DNA of 64,000 nt from Neurospora intermedia (GCA_037102815.1 BTPP01000003.1:5208001-5272000), one strand, 5' to 3'. Counted from the first letter of the stretch, positions 11,202 to 23,504 are shown. Notes: a model not told the origin generated them from the letters alone. Numbers and translations: made by a program.

Positions 11202-14004
11202 CTTGTCGGCACGGGAGGAGCGGCGTACGCGGGATGATATGCGCCGCCTCGATCTGCGGCCGCAGCGCTCTCATTGAACGAGGAAGAATGCGAGCCGGAC
11301 TGGGAGCAGCGCGTCCACCTCTTGATGAGGTCCACGGCAGTTGCGTGTGTATTCTACACTAACGGGTTTCGTTGTGGTGTCCACCGAGGAGTGTGATACG
11401 GCTATAAACTTGCCGGGTCCGGGTTTTGCTGTTGTGAAGTGCCGCGGCGGGGCCAACACCTTGACGTCGGCTGTTAGAGACTCGAGGGGCCTCAACACTA
11501 TTCGTTAGAATGCCTGGTGGGTTTCGCTGATCAGTTAAGGCATGCAGAGACAGCACAGGAACAAAAGAAAAAAAAATCGAAAAAAATGATCAGTGACAGG
11601 AACCTATAGCAGGTGAAAAAAGGAAAAAGATAGACTAGGCCGTCGATGATCCGTTGGTCCTAGCGAGTTGGTCTAACGAACTAGGTCTACGGAATATGTA
11701 CTGAGGACTGGACAGGAGCACTGAGAAGGAAACCCAGACTAAACTCGGGCACAAACTTCATGGTTGTCTCAGGATATCCAAGGTACGTCCGTTATATTAT
11801 CGGTGACGGCAGTCAGTCACCAGTCCTTCCCGGTTCCTGTTAGAGCTCTTGTAATTCTGAGGGTGGAGGGATGGATGGGGAACCGGAATCCGGACTGACA
11901 GCCCTCAACCAAGCCCAATGATACGAGAAATAATAGGGACCCCATTTCCATTGTAAACATTAACAGGGACAGGTCATTATATGAAGAAACCACCACCACC
12001 GTCTGCCACCACCCTGGGAGCCTCACAACTTTGCCGTCACCTACCTGTGCTTGGACCGGAAGGATATGCTGCGTCAGCCATTACCTGCCCTCCACAGCCA
12101 GTCACAGGCCAAGAGCCATACGGATGTGCCCGGCTGGCTTGTTTCGAATCCATGGAGTTCGTAGCCTGTAATCTTGCCTCCTGGGAATAAATCACCGTGG
12201 TACAGGTGAACCTCTATTCATCTGGAAATTGCTTTCATTGATTTCCGCCATGGTTGAACTTGGAACTTGGGATTACGCCCGCTTCGATCTGCCCGTTCGG
12301 AGAGGCGCAGTGACAGGAATGGGGGGGGCATGGGGCATGGGGCATGGGGGGACCGAAACCCGAACGGCCCTAGAACAAGTGGGCGAACCGACGGGAAGTT
12401 TTCCCTCTAGGGTACCTACTCCACGCTGTTTGGGGTGTAGAACAAATCCACGCATCAAGCGACTCAAAAGGGTTGCTTCAGAGACGGGAGCACCCTCGAA
12501 CTTCCTGCACCCCAAACTCAGATGTACCGGTTTTGGCTACGGGCCGTGCCAATGTCTGGCCCGAATCGATCAAGTGAAACCCAGAGAGGGATGGGGGAAA
12601 AGAGAAGGTTCTTTGGTCGTCCATTCATACGTTGCAGGGGATGTCGTCGTCGTCGGCGATCCCAAGCGAGATCCAGGGGCTTTTTGTCCAGCAATAACAT
12701 GCTCGCAGCAGGGGACTTGCCTACAACCCGGAACTACACGTGTGTCTCCAGCGCACCTCATCTCTAAACGGTTGTTCCGCAAATGCAGTCATAGCAATAA
12801 AACATCGGCGCCGCGGTCTCCCGGGCTGACAAGGACGTCCTCCCTTTTTCTTGCCATACCTTCAGCTGAACGGTATGTATGTACACTACTACATACTCTA
12901 GGTACGTATTCACGATAGTCTGCTTGAGCTTGGTTACATATGCCGAATACGGCGAATTTGTTGAGAAATAAACTCTCCATCGTCGAAAAGCTTACCAGGG
13001 TCATTCTGAAACACAGGTGCCCACTACACACAGATGCCCACCCGGACCAATCGCCCAATACCACAGTGGTGCAGCTGAGTACAGTGGAGGCCCTTTTTGT
13101 GCCAATATATCACGGCGTTTTGCCGCGCTTGCCATGGACAATGACTTTGACAATCTTATGTGTGTTGTTGCGCGCGACTCGATTTCAAAACACTACCCAA
13201 GGGGGTGAATGGAACGGGCATTTCACGATTACGGCCAACGGATGGGTATTATCAAGCGGTTTCGGCGTGTAAACTATTATTGCGCAGAAAATGATCAAAC
13301 TGCGACCTGCCGCCGCTCGTCGTTGTTGTGCAACTCAACCAACTTTATCAGCCGCCTTTGAAGAACAATGTAATCTCATCGGCGGAAAAAGGGGGGAAAG
13401 ACGGAGGAGGGTATCAAATCATGTCAAAACCAGTCCGTTTGTTGTTCAGGATTCGCGCCACCCAACTGCCCAATCGTCAATCATTATCATCCAGCCTCCC
13501 TCTCCTCCCCCCTTCTCTCTCTTTTCAACCTTGACGAGCAACCCCCAATGGTAACAGTCCTCTCTGCTATAGGTAACAGATCTACCAGAGCCTTATATGC
13601 CCCATGCCATTCATGCGACTGACTACCCATGTCGAAACAATCCGCGCACGCGTTCCCGTCAGTCAAAAAGGGACGGATGGGAACTGTAACATTTGCCTTA
13701 TGTCGTCTCGATCGGGAAACTGTCGCCCGGTCGTGCCGTGCCGTGCTTCATGAGAAGGGAGCGACGTATCCTTCCCTTTCGATGGAACGCATCAAGGTTC
13801 GAAGTATCAGATTAATGAAAATCGAACTGATCCATCCTACCATCCCATTCCTATCCTTGGCGTGGCTCATCACCGCTACCACCACCACCACCATCACCAC
13901 CACCAACTTCATCATCGCCAGACTGAGCTCAGGGACGACGTCAAGCTTCAGCTCTTGCGGCATTGCGCCGCCCCTCTTGTATAGCACTTGATAAGTTCCG
14001 TGTC
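11202..14004. other. Intergenic region upstream of the large unknown gene
   Basis: A 2.8-kb region holding the presumed promoter of the minus-strand gene starting at 11201 and the 3' flank of the Roadblock gene. It includes a G-rich repeat at 12320-12350 and a short ACC-type repeat near 13880-13905. A 229-codon open frame at 12229-12918 (+) looks like chance: it has no family resemblance and mixed composition. Confidence 0.45.
12320..12350. repeat. Short GGGGCAT tandem repeat
   Basis: A G-run followed by three copies of a GGGGCAT unit. The G-tracts could form a G-quadruplex on this strand. It lies in non-coding DNA. Confidence 0.6.
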
Positions 14005-14907
14005 TCATGCTGGAGGGGTATCGTGAAAAACGACTAGCAGGTATTTCGAATCGGGCACGATTACCAATTCCTGCTTTTTCGTCCGTAGTCTTAGGAGTTT
14101 GAGTTCGTCCTGTTGCAGTGCAGTGCAGCGCAACGCGTTGTCGTTAGTTTGGGCTTTTTATTTTTGTGAACCTGAGGTCGAACAACCTGTCTCGATATTT
14201 TTTTTCTCGCTGAGAGTTCAAGAAGCTCTGAGTAGGGGGCTGTGGGTAAGGGAAGGGAAAAAAAAGGGGGGGGAAAGAAAGGGGGGAAAGAAGAAAACCT
14301 GCAAAAACTCACCTCCTCATCCAATTCTTGCACAAACTCGCCCGCATTCGACACAAAACTCCACACCATCGCCGCGAGCTCTACCACGTTCTGATCATAG
14401 GCGCTCACTGCACTGCTGCTGCTGCCGCCGCTGCTCGCGTTCCCCGCGCCCGTCCCCGCCGCACCTGCCCCAGCCCCCGGTACCTCCCCATCCGTGCCCG
14501 TCCCCGTAGATACTGTTGCCGGTGCAGCAACTGCCTCCTCCCCTGTCGTGGTCACCGCCGTGCCCGGAGCCGGAGCCGGATCGGTAGTAGTCGTTTCAGT
14601 AGCGGTGCCAGGAGGAAATGAAGGTGACAGTGGGCCTTGCTGGTCCGTAATCAATTGCTGCTCGGACTGTTCTGGTTGCTGTGGTTGGGGCTTGGCTTTT
14701 CGGATTGAAGAGATTTGGCCGCTGGTTTTGAGGATGGCGCCGGAAGCGCGGTCAAGGACGATGGCGCCCTTTACGCCGGGCTTTTTGGAGAGACGGCCTA
14801 GGGTCTCTTCGAGGTGGGCGGAGGCGGAGGGTGACTGGGGAAATGTTAGTGAGCGTGCTTGAGAAGGGTGAGGGGGAGTGGGGGGAACTGACTGTTGGGT
14901 CTGACAT
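14005..14907 (-). CDS. Roadblock/LC7-family protein with a large internal insert
   Basis: Exons 14907-14893, 14834-14313 and 14109-14005 on the minus strand give 213 aa. Introns are 58 and 203 nt, the first with a CTAAC branch site. The first half of the fold is HLEETLGRLSKKPGVKGAIV (about 12-31), then a beta strand ending near KTSGQISSI. The second half is AYDQNVVELAAMVWSFV, then DELKLLRLRTKKQELVIV and PDSKYLLVVFHDTPPA. These match the helix-sheet pattern of Roadblock/LC7 dynein light chains, which are about 95-110 aa and dimerise on dynein intermediate chain. About 85 residues of Thr, Ala, Gly, Pro and Gln separate the two halves. I infer a cytoplasmic dynein light chain. An LC7-type regulator of a small GTPase (as in Ragulator) is the alternative. 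It is head-to-head with ipi1. Confidence 0.85.
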
Positions 14908-15356
14908 TGGGGATTGATCTGTAGATTGGAGAATTAGGTGTTTTGATTGATGTATTTGGCTCGCGCCGATTCAAATGGTTGATTCAGTTTTCTAGGAGAA
15001 TGTGAAAGAGCTTCGATGAGCTAGGGATCGATGAGCCGTGAGAGAGCTCCCTTGCTCGTTCGGTGAGCTCCAGAAGCGACGAACGAACGAACAGCAACAG
15101 CGAGCGGCCACTTGCTGTCCAGCAAGGTACCCATGCTGTTACCCCTGGCCGACAGCTGTCAAAAGTCTTGGCACTCTGGGGGTTTTGCCGCGTTACACCG
15201 CTAAAATTTCCAAACTCACCTCGATCGTTCACTCTGCGCTTCACCAAAGATACACTTACAAAGGGCCAAGGTGAGTACTGCCATATCAATCATTGATAAG
15301 AAGAGACTGTACATCTAACTGCTGCTTAGACCGATAATCTATCAAACAACGCCAAG
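14908..15356. promoter_or_regulatory. Shared divergent promoter, Roadblock gene / ipi1
   Basis: Only 449 bp separate the two start codons, so both genes must be driven from here. The region has a cluster of GAGCT-containing inverted repeats around 15008-15075. It also has a probable ipi1 5'-UTR intron at 15271-15329 (GTGAGT donor, CTAAC branch site, TTAG acceptor). Confidence 0.55.
15271..15329 (+). other. Probable 5'-UTR intron of ipi1
   Basis: GTGAGT donor, a CTAAC branch site near 15315-15319 and a TTAG acceptor. The 59-nt length fits the other introns in the window. It ends 27 nt before the ipi1 ATG. Confidence 0.55.
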
Positions 15357-16622
15357 ATGGGTTCTAGTAACAAGAAAAAGAAGGAGAAGAAGAAGGACTT
15401 CAACGTATGTCATTTTTCATTCATTCACCCATAAGCTCTGTTCGGGGGGAAAAGCTGGTGCTGTTGTTGCGGCCCCTGGCTTTATCAGATGTGATGCACC
15501 CTTATCGACTACTTTCATTAACACATATGAACCATGACAGAAAGCCAAGTTGAAGGTCGGCAAGGCCAAAGCCAAAGCAGCCAACTTTACCGATACGAGC
15601 TTCAAGTCCAAATGTTTGTCTCTTACTCACTCACTCATATTCATCCTTTTTGAAAGCCAAAATCACTAACACCTCCCCTCCCAGCCATCGTCGTAAACCA
15701 ACACACCCTCGCCGCCCTCGATGGCGTCGACCTCGTCGGCCTCTTCAAGCAACACCTCAACCAAGCCATCAACTCCAAATCCGACAAGCTTCGCCAAGAA
15801 GCCCTGGTCCAACTAACCAAGGACCTCTCTTCCAAGCCCATCTTCAACCCGGTCGGCGTGCCAAACCTGCTCACCAAGCTATTGCCCTTGATCACCGATT
15901 CTGTCGCCAACGTGCGCACCAACTTCCTCAAGCTCCTGCGCGCCCTCCCGCCCTCCGACGTCGCGCCCCATGTCGAGAAGATCCTCATGTACATCCGGGG
16001 CGGCATGACCCACCTGTCGACCGAAATCCGTTCCGACACGCTTTCTGTACTCGACTGGCTCATCGAAGTCTGTCCCGATGAGACGGTTTCCTGCCCGGGC
16101 GGCTGGCTCAAGACAATGAATTCGTTCTCGTCCATGTTGGGCTGGAACCCGTCTGTAGCCTCCACATTGTCGGTCAAGGGCTGGACGTCAGCCACCAAAA
16201 CCAGTCTGAACAAGGTCTCCAAAAAGAACGGCGAAGCCCAAGCGAAGCAGATCACTACCCTTGCCAAGTTCTTGGAAGCCGGGTTCAGACCGGAGACGCC
16301 GTTGCCGTATGATGAGCAGCGGTACTGGGATAGTATCTACAGGATGCCGACGACGCCGAATCCGTTTGCTTATTTGAATCTGTGGGGCGCGCAGAGGGAT
16401 GAGGATGGAGAAATGTATCCGGATCGGATCTCGAGGCAGCAGGTGTTTGAGCGGAAGTGGAGGGCGGCGATCAAGACGGGCGTGATGGGCGCGAAGCAAG
16501 AAGGCGGTGTGATCGGTAGAGCCGCGTCGGTGTTGGACAAGGTATTGAGGACGGCGGAGGAAGGGGGAAAGAAGGTGGCGGAGGAGCAGAAAATTGAGGA
16601 GGTGGAGGAGGTAGAGGCCTGA
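15357..16622 (+). CDS. ipi1: Pre-rRNA-processing protein Ipi1 (Rix1 complex)
   Basis: Exons 15357-15404, 15541-15613 and 15685-16622 encode 352 aa; introns are 136 and 71 nt. The first exon is a lysine-rich N-terminus (GSSNKKKKEKKKDFN), followed by KAKLKVGKAKAKAANFTDTSFKSK, the basic start typical of Ipi1/TEX10. Residues about 40-190 form helical, HEAT-like sequence with the conserved patterns SDKLRQEALVQLTK, VRTNFLKLLRALP, MYIRGGMTHLSTEIRSDTL and the GW-containing Ipi1 region. The C-terminus is an acidic EEVEEVEA tail. Ipi1 acts with Rix1 and Ipi3 in nuclear maturation of pre-60S particles (removal of ITS2, recruitment of Rea1/Mdn1). The length agrees with fungal orthologues. Confidence 0.92.
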
Positions 16623-18774
16623 GTGACGGTAGGGGCATGGCATGTGTGGGTGTGGTTCACGACGGTCTTCTTCAGCTAATGATCTGGGAAAGGATAGGGT
16701 CCATTGTTGCTTCATTATAGGTTCTCTCGGTTTATAGGTTTATGATTCCCTCTTGTTCTTTGTTGGCGTAGCCATTCCGTCGTTTCTTGCGTTCGTTTCC
16801 TTGTGTCTGTGATCTTGTAGATGTTTTGGAGTGACTCTGCATTCCTCTACGGTTCTTTTTGTAGTACAATCTATCTACTCGAACTTCCGTACTTGTACAA
16901 GTGACCTAGTCTCTTGCATTCTTGCCTCTTCTTCTATTACGATAGCTTGCTATTGCAAAGGTGTGATCTAGCGTCTTTCAGTGCCTGTTCCTGTGCTAAC
17001 GGATGTCTTTTTGGCTCCCTGGTCACTCGGGAATAAGGCAGGAGGGGTATCTGGTCCGACTTTGAAATGTAGACGAAAAGTATTCGTCCTGTCTGGCGCG
17101 CTCGTCCGTTCGCGTCGTCCAGATTTGTTCTTTTTGTTCGCTGGGTTGTTCGTTCATCGCGACCGCGTTTTCGGACCACCAACAAGTTATGCTGAGATTG
17201 GATTTCTTCAATACGCTACCTGTTGAGCATGTAGTTAACTGGCGTCACAGGTTTCGACGGCGTTTGTGTTGGTTTCTTTACTTACTCGCTGATATTCCTT
17301 CGTCCAGATCCCGCTGGCTGACTCCCTTCCCGTGTAGTATTCCGAGGCTTCGTTTGCTGCGCCGTCTTTGTCTGTTACGAAGTCTTGGTCCCCTTTTGTA
17401 TGACTGTCCGTGGAAGAGTCTTATGGTTGTTGATTGCCGGCCGTAGAGAAATTGGAGATGGGTCGCGTTATGGTGGCTAGGGCGGCAGAGGAGTCGAATC
17501 ATGACGGGGAGAAAAGGGAGAGATGGGACACTCCGATGCTCCGAAAAAGCGTACATCTATAATCCCAAAAGAGCCTCCACACTCTGAATAGGGTGTCCTT
17601 TGTTACAAGATTTATCATTCATTGAAGGGTTCCCTGCCTTCCTTGGTACATTATAAAGGTGTGTTTGACTGCCTCGTGGTCCTAAATCTGTGCTTTGGTC
17701 CGCATCTCCCAACCCCAATGAAGGCAGGTTTTATTGAATGGCTATCCTGCGGATAGTAGCACGATCGTCCATTCCAGCTGGATACCGCCTTTGTGTCGGC
17801 CTTTGGCAGATGGGCCCACTGGGCAGTTGTTGGGAGATCGAGTGGCAACGCGAGCGAGTCTGTCCGCCTCGCCAAGCTCGTAATCAGATCAAGTGGCATG
17901 TGGCTGACAATACTAGGTACATGGAGGAGGCGGTTCAATACCTCCAAGTATTACTGTAGCTTGTGGTAGATGCTCTGGAAATCCGACGACCAACGGAAAA
18001 GGTGAAAGAAAAGAAAGCGTGTGCAGGAGTAACTCCAAGCCAATAGGTCCTCCAGTTAATCTTTGGATTATTCAAGGGAATATTCCACATGTCAAGACCG
18101 AATACTTGTAAACAAAAAGACTCCAATTCCACAAACACTGCAGTCTCCATTGTCGGCATTGACCCAAAGTGCCTCCGGTACGTTGATCGTTTGATACCAG
18201 CCCAGCGTAGAGGTACCCAGTAGCTCCGTCTCGTCACTTCCCTTTGACCGCGCCACACATAGCCTCATCATCAGAACCCTATTCGTGACTGGAAGACCAC
18301 CGTCTAAGCTCGTCATGCCGGTGGCAGGCAGCTGCTGCCCGTTCGTTGACTCAACTTTCTGCCATCACGCTTCCACTTTGTTCCATCCCCAACAGCTCGT
18401 ACCCGACACCGCCTCAGCTGCCAGGCAAGAAGTCCTCCCGGCCACACCTTCCCTCTTCATACATCCCCTTCACAGGACTGGAGTTACCTCTGCCCCGCTA
18501 CCCGCTCCGCAGCTGCTCCTTCCTCCGTTTGTTTGAAGCGTGAAGTTGCCTTGTTGACGTAACAAGTACTCCCCATCTCGCACACAAAGCTTGGGTGGCT
18601 TGTGCGTTCTCTGATATTTAATTCAGAACATTTCAACCCTTCTCCTCTTCTCCTCTCCCACTTCTTCCTCTCCCTCTCACCCACCACACCCACCCGCAGG
18701 ACTCGTCAACACGTCGACGTGCTGCGCGCCGTATCTTGCTCTCGCCGCGAATAGCTTCTGTCGTCTCGTAACAA

Positions 18775-19021
18775 GTAAGTCTCTCCTCTTTCTTTGTCTC
18801 TATCTCGTCGTCTCTCTTCTTTCTTTGTCTCTACCTCGTCATCTCTCCTCTTCGGCGACATCATCTTCACTTTGGACGCGCCGTACCTCCATGGGTCGCG
18901 TCACCTCGCCGTCTCTCAGTTCCACCTGAGCCCACGGAAGCACTTGATTCCTTTCAAGACTTCATTTCATTATCGCTTGACATTTAGCTGGTCGCCTCTC
19001 TAACTCATCCATCGCTTACAG
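18775..19021 (+). other. Probable 5'-UTR intron of the DEAD-box helicase gene
   Basis: GTAAGT donor, a CTAAC branch site near 19001-19005 and a TTACAG acceptor that ends 13 nt before the ATG. At 247 nt it is longer than the introns within the coding region. It contains the pyrimidine-rich tandem repeat at 18780-18841. Confidence 0.6.
18780..18841. repeat. Two 31-bp pyrimidine-rich tandem copies
   Basis: Units 18780-18810 and 18811-18841 differ at three positions, with a partial third copy after them. They lie inside the likely 5'-UTR intron of the helicase gene. Confidence 0.7.
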
Positions 19022-19034
19022 CCACTCTCGCGTC

Positions 19035-20946
19035 ATGGCTGACCACGGTTGGGGTGCTGCCCCCGCTGTCACTGAGGCTGAGGCCGGTCCTTGGGGCACT
19101 GAGGATCTCAAGTCGGCTCTCTCCGATACCAACGGCCACAGCGGCCCTGCTCCCGTCGAGCAGACCGTCCCTCCCAAGCTCGAGGGTTGGGTTGAGGCGA
19201 CGCCGTACCACTATGATGAGTTTGCCAATCGGGAGACCGAGTGGGATGGCCAGGCCTGCATTTATGAGTGGGATGGTGAAGAGGGTGACATTGGCCCTGA
19301 GCTCCCGGAGTTGGAGGTCCAACTCTTTGGTCCCGTCGAGGAGCGCGGCCGCAGGGGAATCGACTTCTCCGCCATCGCTGAGCTCCAGCTGGTCCAAGAG
19401 GGACCTACTCGAGTTGAGCCTATCGACTCTTTCAGGGCTGCTGGCCTGCACCCGGCCATGCTCCGCAACGTCGAGCTTGCGGGCTACGATCTGCCGACGC
19501 CCATCCAACGTTACTGTGTCCCCGCGATTAGCCAGGGCCATGATGTCATTGCCATTGCGCAGACTGGTGAGTTCATCTTCAGATGCCCCTGTGATGAGCA
19601 TCCTTGACACTGACAAATCTCTAGGTTCTGGCAAGACAGCGGCTTATATGATCCCCATCATCAACAAGCTGATGGGCAAGGCGAAGAAGTTGGCGGCCCC
19701 TCGTCCCAACCCTGTCACCTATCAGCCCGGAATCGACCAGCCCTGCAGAGCTGAGCCTTTGGTTGTCGTCGTCTGCCCCAGCCGTGAGCTGGCGGTTCAG
19801 ATCTTCAACGAGGCCAGAAAGTTCTGCTATCGCTCCATGCTGCGCCCTTGCGTCATCTACGGCGGCGGCCCGATGAGGGAGCAGATGGAACAGATTGCGA
19901 AAGGCTGTGACATTCTCGTCGCATCTCCTGGTCGCCTTATCGATTTTATGGATCGCCCGGACATCCTGTCGTTACGCCGTGTCCGCTACATGGTGATTGA
20001 CGAGGCAGATGAGATGCTTCATGAGGACTGGAAGGACGAGCTCGACCAGATTCTCTCTGGTGGTGGTAAGTTAACTCTGCACAGCATCTTCCTGCTTCCC
20101 CAAACACATGGTGAGCTCAGGCTAACACTTTTCCCCTCCACAGATCAGGAAGAGGGCAATATCAAGTACATGCTCTTCTCGGCCACTTTCCCTAAGGCTG
20201 CTCGTGACCTTGCCACGACCCACTTGGCCGACAATCATGTGCGCCTTCGCGTTGGACGCGCTGGAAGCACCCACTCCAACATCAAGCAGGATGTCATTTG
20301 GGTCGAACCCTACCTCAAGAAACAAGCTTGCCTTGACCTTCTTAACACGGTGCCTCCTGGTCGCACCATTATCTTTGTCAACAGCAAGCGCGCTGCTGAC
20401 GAACTCGATGACTTTCTGTTCAACAAGGGAGTCCCCTGTGTCAGTATGCACAGCGACAGAACTCAGAGGGAGCGCGAGGCTGCCATGCGCGCCTTCCGTG
20501 CCGGAAGATCGCCTGTGCTGATCACTACCGCCGTCACTGCTCGCGGTATCGATGTGCGCAACGTTCTGCATGTCATCAACTTCGACCTGCCCTCCGCCAT
20601 GTATGGTGGTATTGAGGAGTATGTTCACCGCATTGGTCGTACCGGTCGTATCGGCCATAGAGGTCTTGCTACTTCGTTCTACACTGAGCGTGACGAGGAT
20701 CTCGCTTCTGTTCTCACTCGCACCCTTCTCGAGACCGGCCAGGAAGTTCCGGACTTCCTCCAGCAGTACATTCCCGAGGACACACAGAATCTTCACTTCG
20801 AGGCCGATTCCGACTTTGAGGAGGATGTTGGCGGCGGCGGCGATGATGCTGCCGGTGACGACGCTGGTGGCGGCTGGGGTGGTGGTGGTGATGCCGATGA
20901 TGCGGGCGACAATGCCGGCGGCGATGGTTGGGGTGCTGGTAACTAA
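19035..20946 (+). CDS. Vasa-like DEAD-box ATP-dependent RNA helicase
   Basis: Exons 19035-19566, 19625-20065 and 20144-20946 give 591 aa; introns are 58 and 78 nt. The second intron has no stop, so it could be mistaken for coding. All superfamily-2 motifs are present. There is a Q motif (GYDLPTPIQ), Walker A AQTGSGKT (about 174-181, interrupted by the first intron), PSRELAVQ, SPGR and VIDEADEML (about 301-309). SAT (about 335), TTAVTARGID and HRIGRTGR (about 485-492) follow. The N-terminal 130 residues are acidic and Trp/Gly-rich, and the tail (from about 545) is Asp/Gly-rich with GWGGGGDADDAGD-type repeats. It unwinds or remodels RNA using ATP. It resembles the Vasa/Ded1 branch; its cellular role (translation, mRNP or small-RNA work) is not decided by sequence. 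Confidence 0.93.
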
Positions 20947-21681
20947 TGCCGGCAATACCTCTGTGCCTGTTGCCAATGACTGGTGATGGCAGCACAGGAC
21001 AGAGCACAATCTGACGGAGGCATTTGAAGTTTGTTTCCGGGTTGGGCTCCCACAAGTTCGTGGTGATTCTTGTGGTTCGTCAGGTATTTCTTCGACTAGC
21101 AGCAGGTTGATGGGTCTTTTGCAACGGCGTCTAGGTGTTGAAGGGAGGCTGTATTGGAAGGATACCCTTAGGACCATGGTGATATCGTGCAAGGTTATCG
21201 GATTTAAGGGCGAGGTATTGGATCTCCATTGGTATCATGGATGCTTGGAGTCCTGAGAGCTAGTCCATAATGGGTGATAGTTAAGACCTTGACGATCTAT
21301 CTTTTGTCCCTGAAGTTAATCGTGATAAATATGCCCTCTTGAAGTGTGTGGGCATGATTCGTGCTGCCTTGATGGGTTGATTGCAGAAGTATCAAGTGCC
21401 ACACAGTGAGACCCGAGCTGGCGGATTCACTGACAGCCAAGATGCAGTGGACACATTTGTCAGGCCGCCTGCTAAGAAGCAGTGTTTTATTCATGAACAA
21501 TGCCTTGAGGGTCAGTGGATCTAGATGCCTGCCCATCTCCAGTTAATCTCCTCTGCCATGTTTCTAACATCATCGCCACCGCATTCTCCTTACTTGAGCA
21601 AGCTGAGTCCTCCAGTTAACAAGTCAAATGAGACCCATGACATTTCTTCCCCTACTCTCCGACACTCTCTCAGTCCCCATC
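20947..21681. other. Convergent 3' region
   Basis: Lies between the 3' ends of the helicase (+) and F-box (-) genes. It should hold both 3' UTRs. No gene seen. Confidence 0.5.
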
Positions 21682-23504
21682 TCAGTCCTCATGCTCCTCT
21701 CCCCTCTGCTGCATCCAATGCCGCAAAACAGACTGGGCGCGCAGCCACAGCTTCCAGGCCGGTTTCTGCGAGTCCGAATAGGCAGTCCGCGTCTGCCGCT
21801 CCACACTGATCTCCTCCAGTTTCTCGATCATGAGGAAATGGGGCCAGTGGTTGGGGCCAAAGACACGCAGGATGGAGAAGAGCCGAAGGGCGATGAGGGA
21901 CATTTGTTCCCGTTCTTGGTCCTCATCTAGATCATCGCGGCGGGCGTCGGGAGGGAGGTTGGCGTGGGGGATGTAAGGGCGGGAGGTGGGGAGGGTGGAA
22001 TGATGGGGGGTGTAAGAGGATGGGGTTAAGGTAGTAGAAGGATGGTCGGGATGGGACATTAGGCGTTCGTAGCCGAGTTTTGTGAGCTGGTTGGTATGTT
22101 AGTTGGTTTTGTAAATAGGTTTGGAGTGAGATGGGCGTGGAGAGGAGTCAGGGAGGTTTAGGGGAGGAAAATTTAAGAGATAAAAGAGTTAAGCGAAGGA
22201 TCAAGGGAAAAAGTTGAGGGATAATATGGAGGTGAAGGAGGTTGAAGAGGAGAAAAGTTAAGGAGGTTAAGATTATGAGAGAGAAGGTTTGAGGAGGTGA
22301 AGGTTCATGAGAAAGGTTCAAGGGGAGTGGTTTAGGGGCTACTACTCACTTCCCAGGTTTGCTCGCTCGATAACGTCGCACCACCTCTGACCAACCAATA
22401 CAGCAACTTGACGGAGTCCCAACTCGCAACCGGGTTCGCCAGCAGATGATTAGGGATCTTGGTCGCCGGGTGAAGATCCCAGTACCCCGTGCGCAAGGCA
22501 TGATTCTCCAGGCTATAGATAACTCCTTGGGGGTCGAATTTGTTCAAAATGGTGGTGAACCAGGACCAATCGGCTTCAAAGCAGGCTTCCACGTCCAGTT
22601 TGGTATTAGACTGGGACGAGGAAGGGGCACCAGAGTCGTCGAAGAAGTCACCGTCAAAGTGCAGACGGTGGTGAGGGTGGTGAGGATAAACATCGCGGAC
22701 ATCATCCATGTCGTAATCTTGGATTTCACCAGGGCGTGGGCCTGATATGAGGTCACGATCAAGTTCCATGCGCGTGGGGCCGAGCATGAGCCAGTTCTCG
22801 GTGTGGATGAAGGGGCGGGAGGCAGAGCCGTGACGCCGGATCCAGACTTGTTGGGCGTGGAGGATGAGCGAGAGGGAGAACCATTTGGAGGAGAGGATGG
22901 CGGTCTGTGAAGGTGTCAGTTGATGGCCCTTGTGGTAGGGATATATTATGAGAGGGAAGTCGATGATATGAAGTGAGCAACAAGTGTTATATAAAAAGGG
23001 TTCAAATAGCACTCTTTTCATCACCCGATATTAAACATTTCAACGAGGCAAACTGACCTGGAAATCTGGATTGCCAGGCATTCTCTCACCATCCTTCTCA
23101 TAACCCCTATATGACTGGATATCCTTCCTGGGACAGCCAAACCACATGTCCCACGTAGGAGAGAAGGCATCGACAATCAGCTGCATAAGGAAGGTCCTGG
23201 CCGAAAGCATGTAGCCAATGCGAAGACTACTCCTGGGAAAGTTGAGGTTCTCGGACATGGAGAAGATGCGCTCAAGGATTTCAGGCGGCAGCTGCTCGAT
23301 GAGAGCGGCCGGCTTTCTCGTCTTGACGCGGCGTCGTCGTCTAACACCATTTTTGTCGACTTGACTCGAAATGACACCAGTTTCCTCATCGAACTCATCC
23401 TCGTCACCATCCAGGTACTTGCGCCTGAAACGCTCCGGATTTGGAGGTTGCCAAGGTTGTTTGCGGCCGCGGCGGCCTCGAATTTTGATGGGCGTCAGCT
23501 TCAT
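21682..23504 (-). CDS. F-box domain protein
   Basis: Minus-strand exons 23504-23058, 22904-22350 and 22086-21682 give 468 aa; introns are 153 and 263 nt. The N-terminus is basic (MKLTPIKIRGRRGRK). Residues about 65-85, ALIEQLPPEILERIFSMSE, form the start of an F-box, followed by LRIGYMLSARTFLMQLIVDAF as in fungal F-box proteins. No LRR, WD40 or kelch repeats follow; the rest is unassigned, with a polar His/Asp segment near 225-255. Its likely role is as substrate receptor of an SCF ubiquitin ligase through Skp1, target unknown. The 263-nt intron is purine-rich on the plus strand (repeated GGAGGTTAAG-like words), which is unusual. It is head-to-head with mrs2 across 778 bp. Confidence 0.8.

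Larger units (their letters stand above)
16623..19034. other. Intergenic region with helicase 5' leader
   Basis: No gene recognised from 16623 to about 18650. From there the sequence is pyrimidine-rich and probably transcribed as the 5' UTR of the DEAD-box gene, with a UTR intron at 18775-19021. Confidence 0.45.

Noticed and set aside
12229-12918. 229-codon open frame on the plus strand
   Set aside because: It includes a simple G-rich repeat, has no family resemblance, and shows no signal peptide or domain. A chance open frame in GC-balanced DNA is likelier.
20066-20143. Read-through of the helicase's second intron as coding sequence
   Set aside because: The stretch has a GTAAGT donor and CACAG acceptor and interrupts a conserved helicase region between the DEAD and SAT motifs. 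It is an intron that happens to lack stops.
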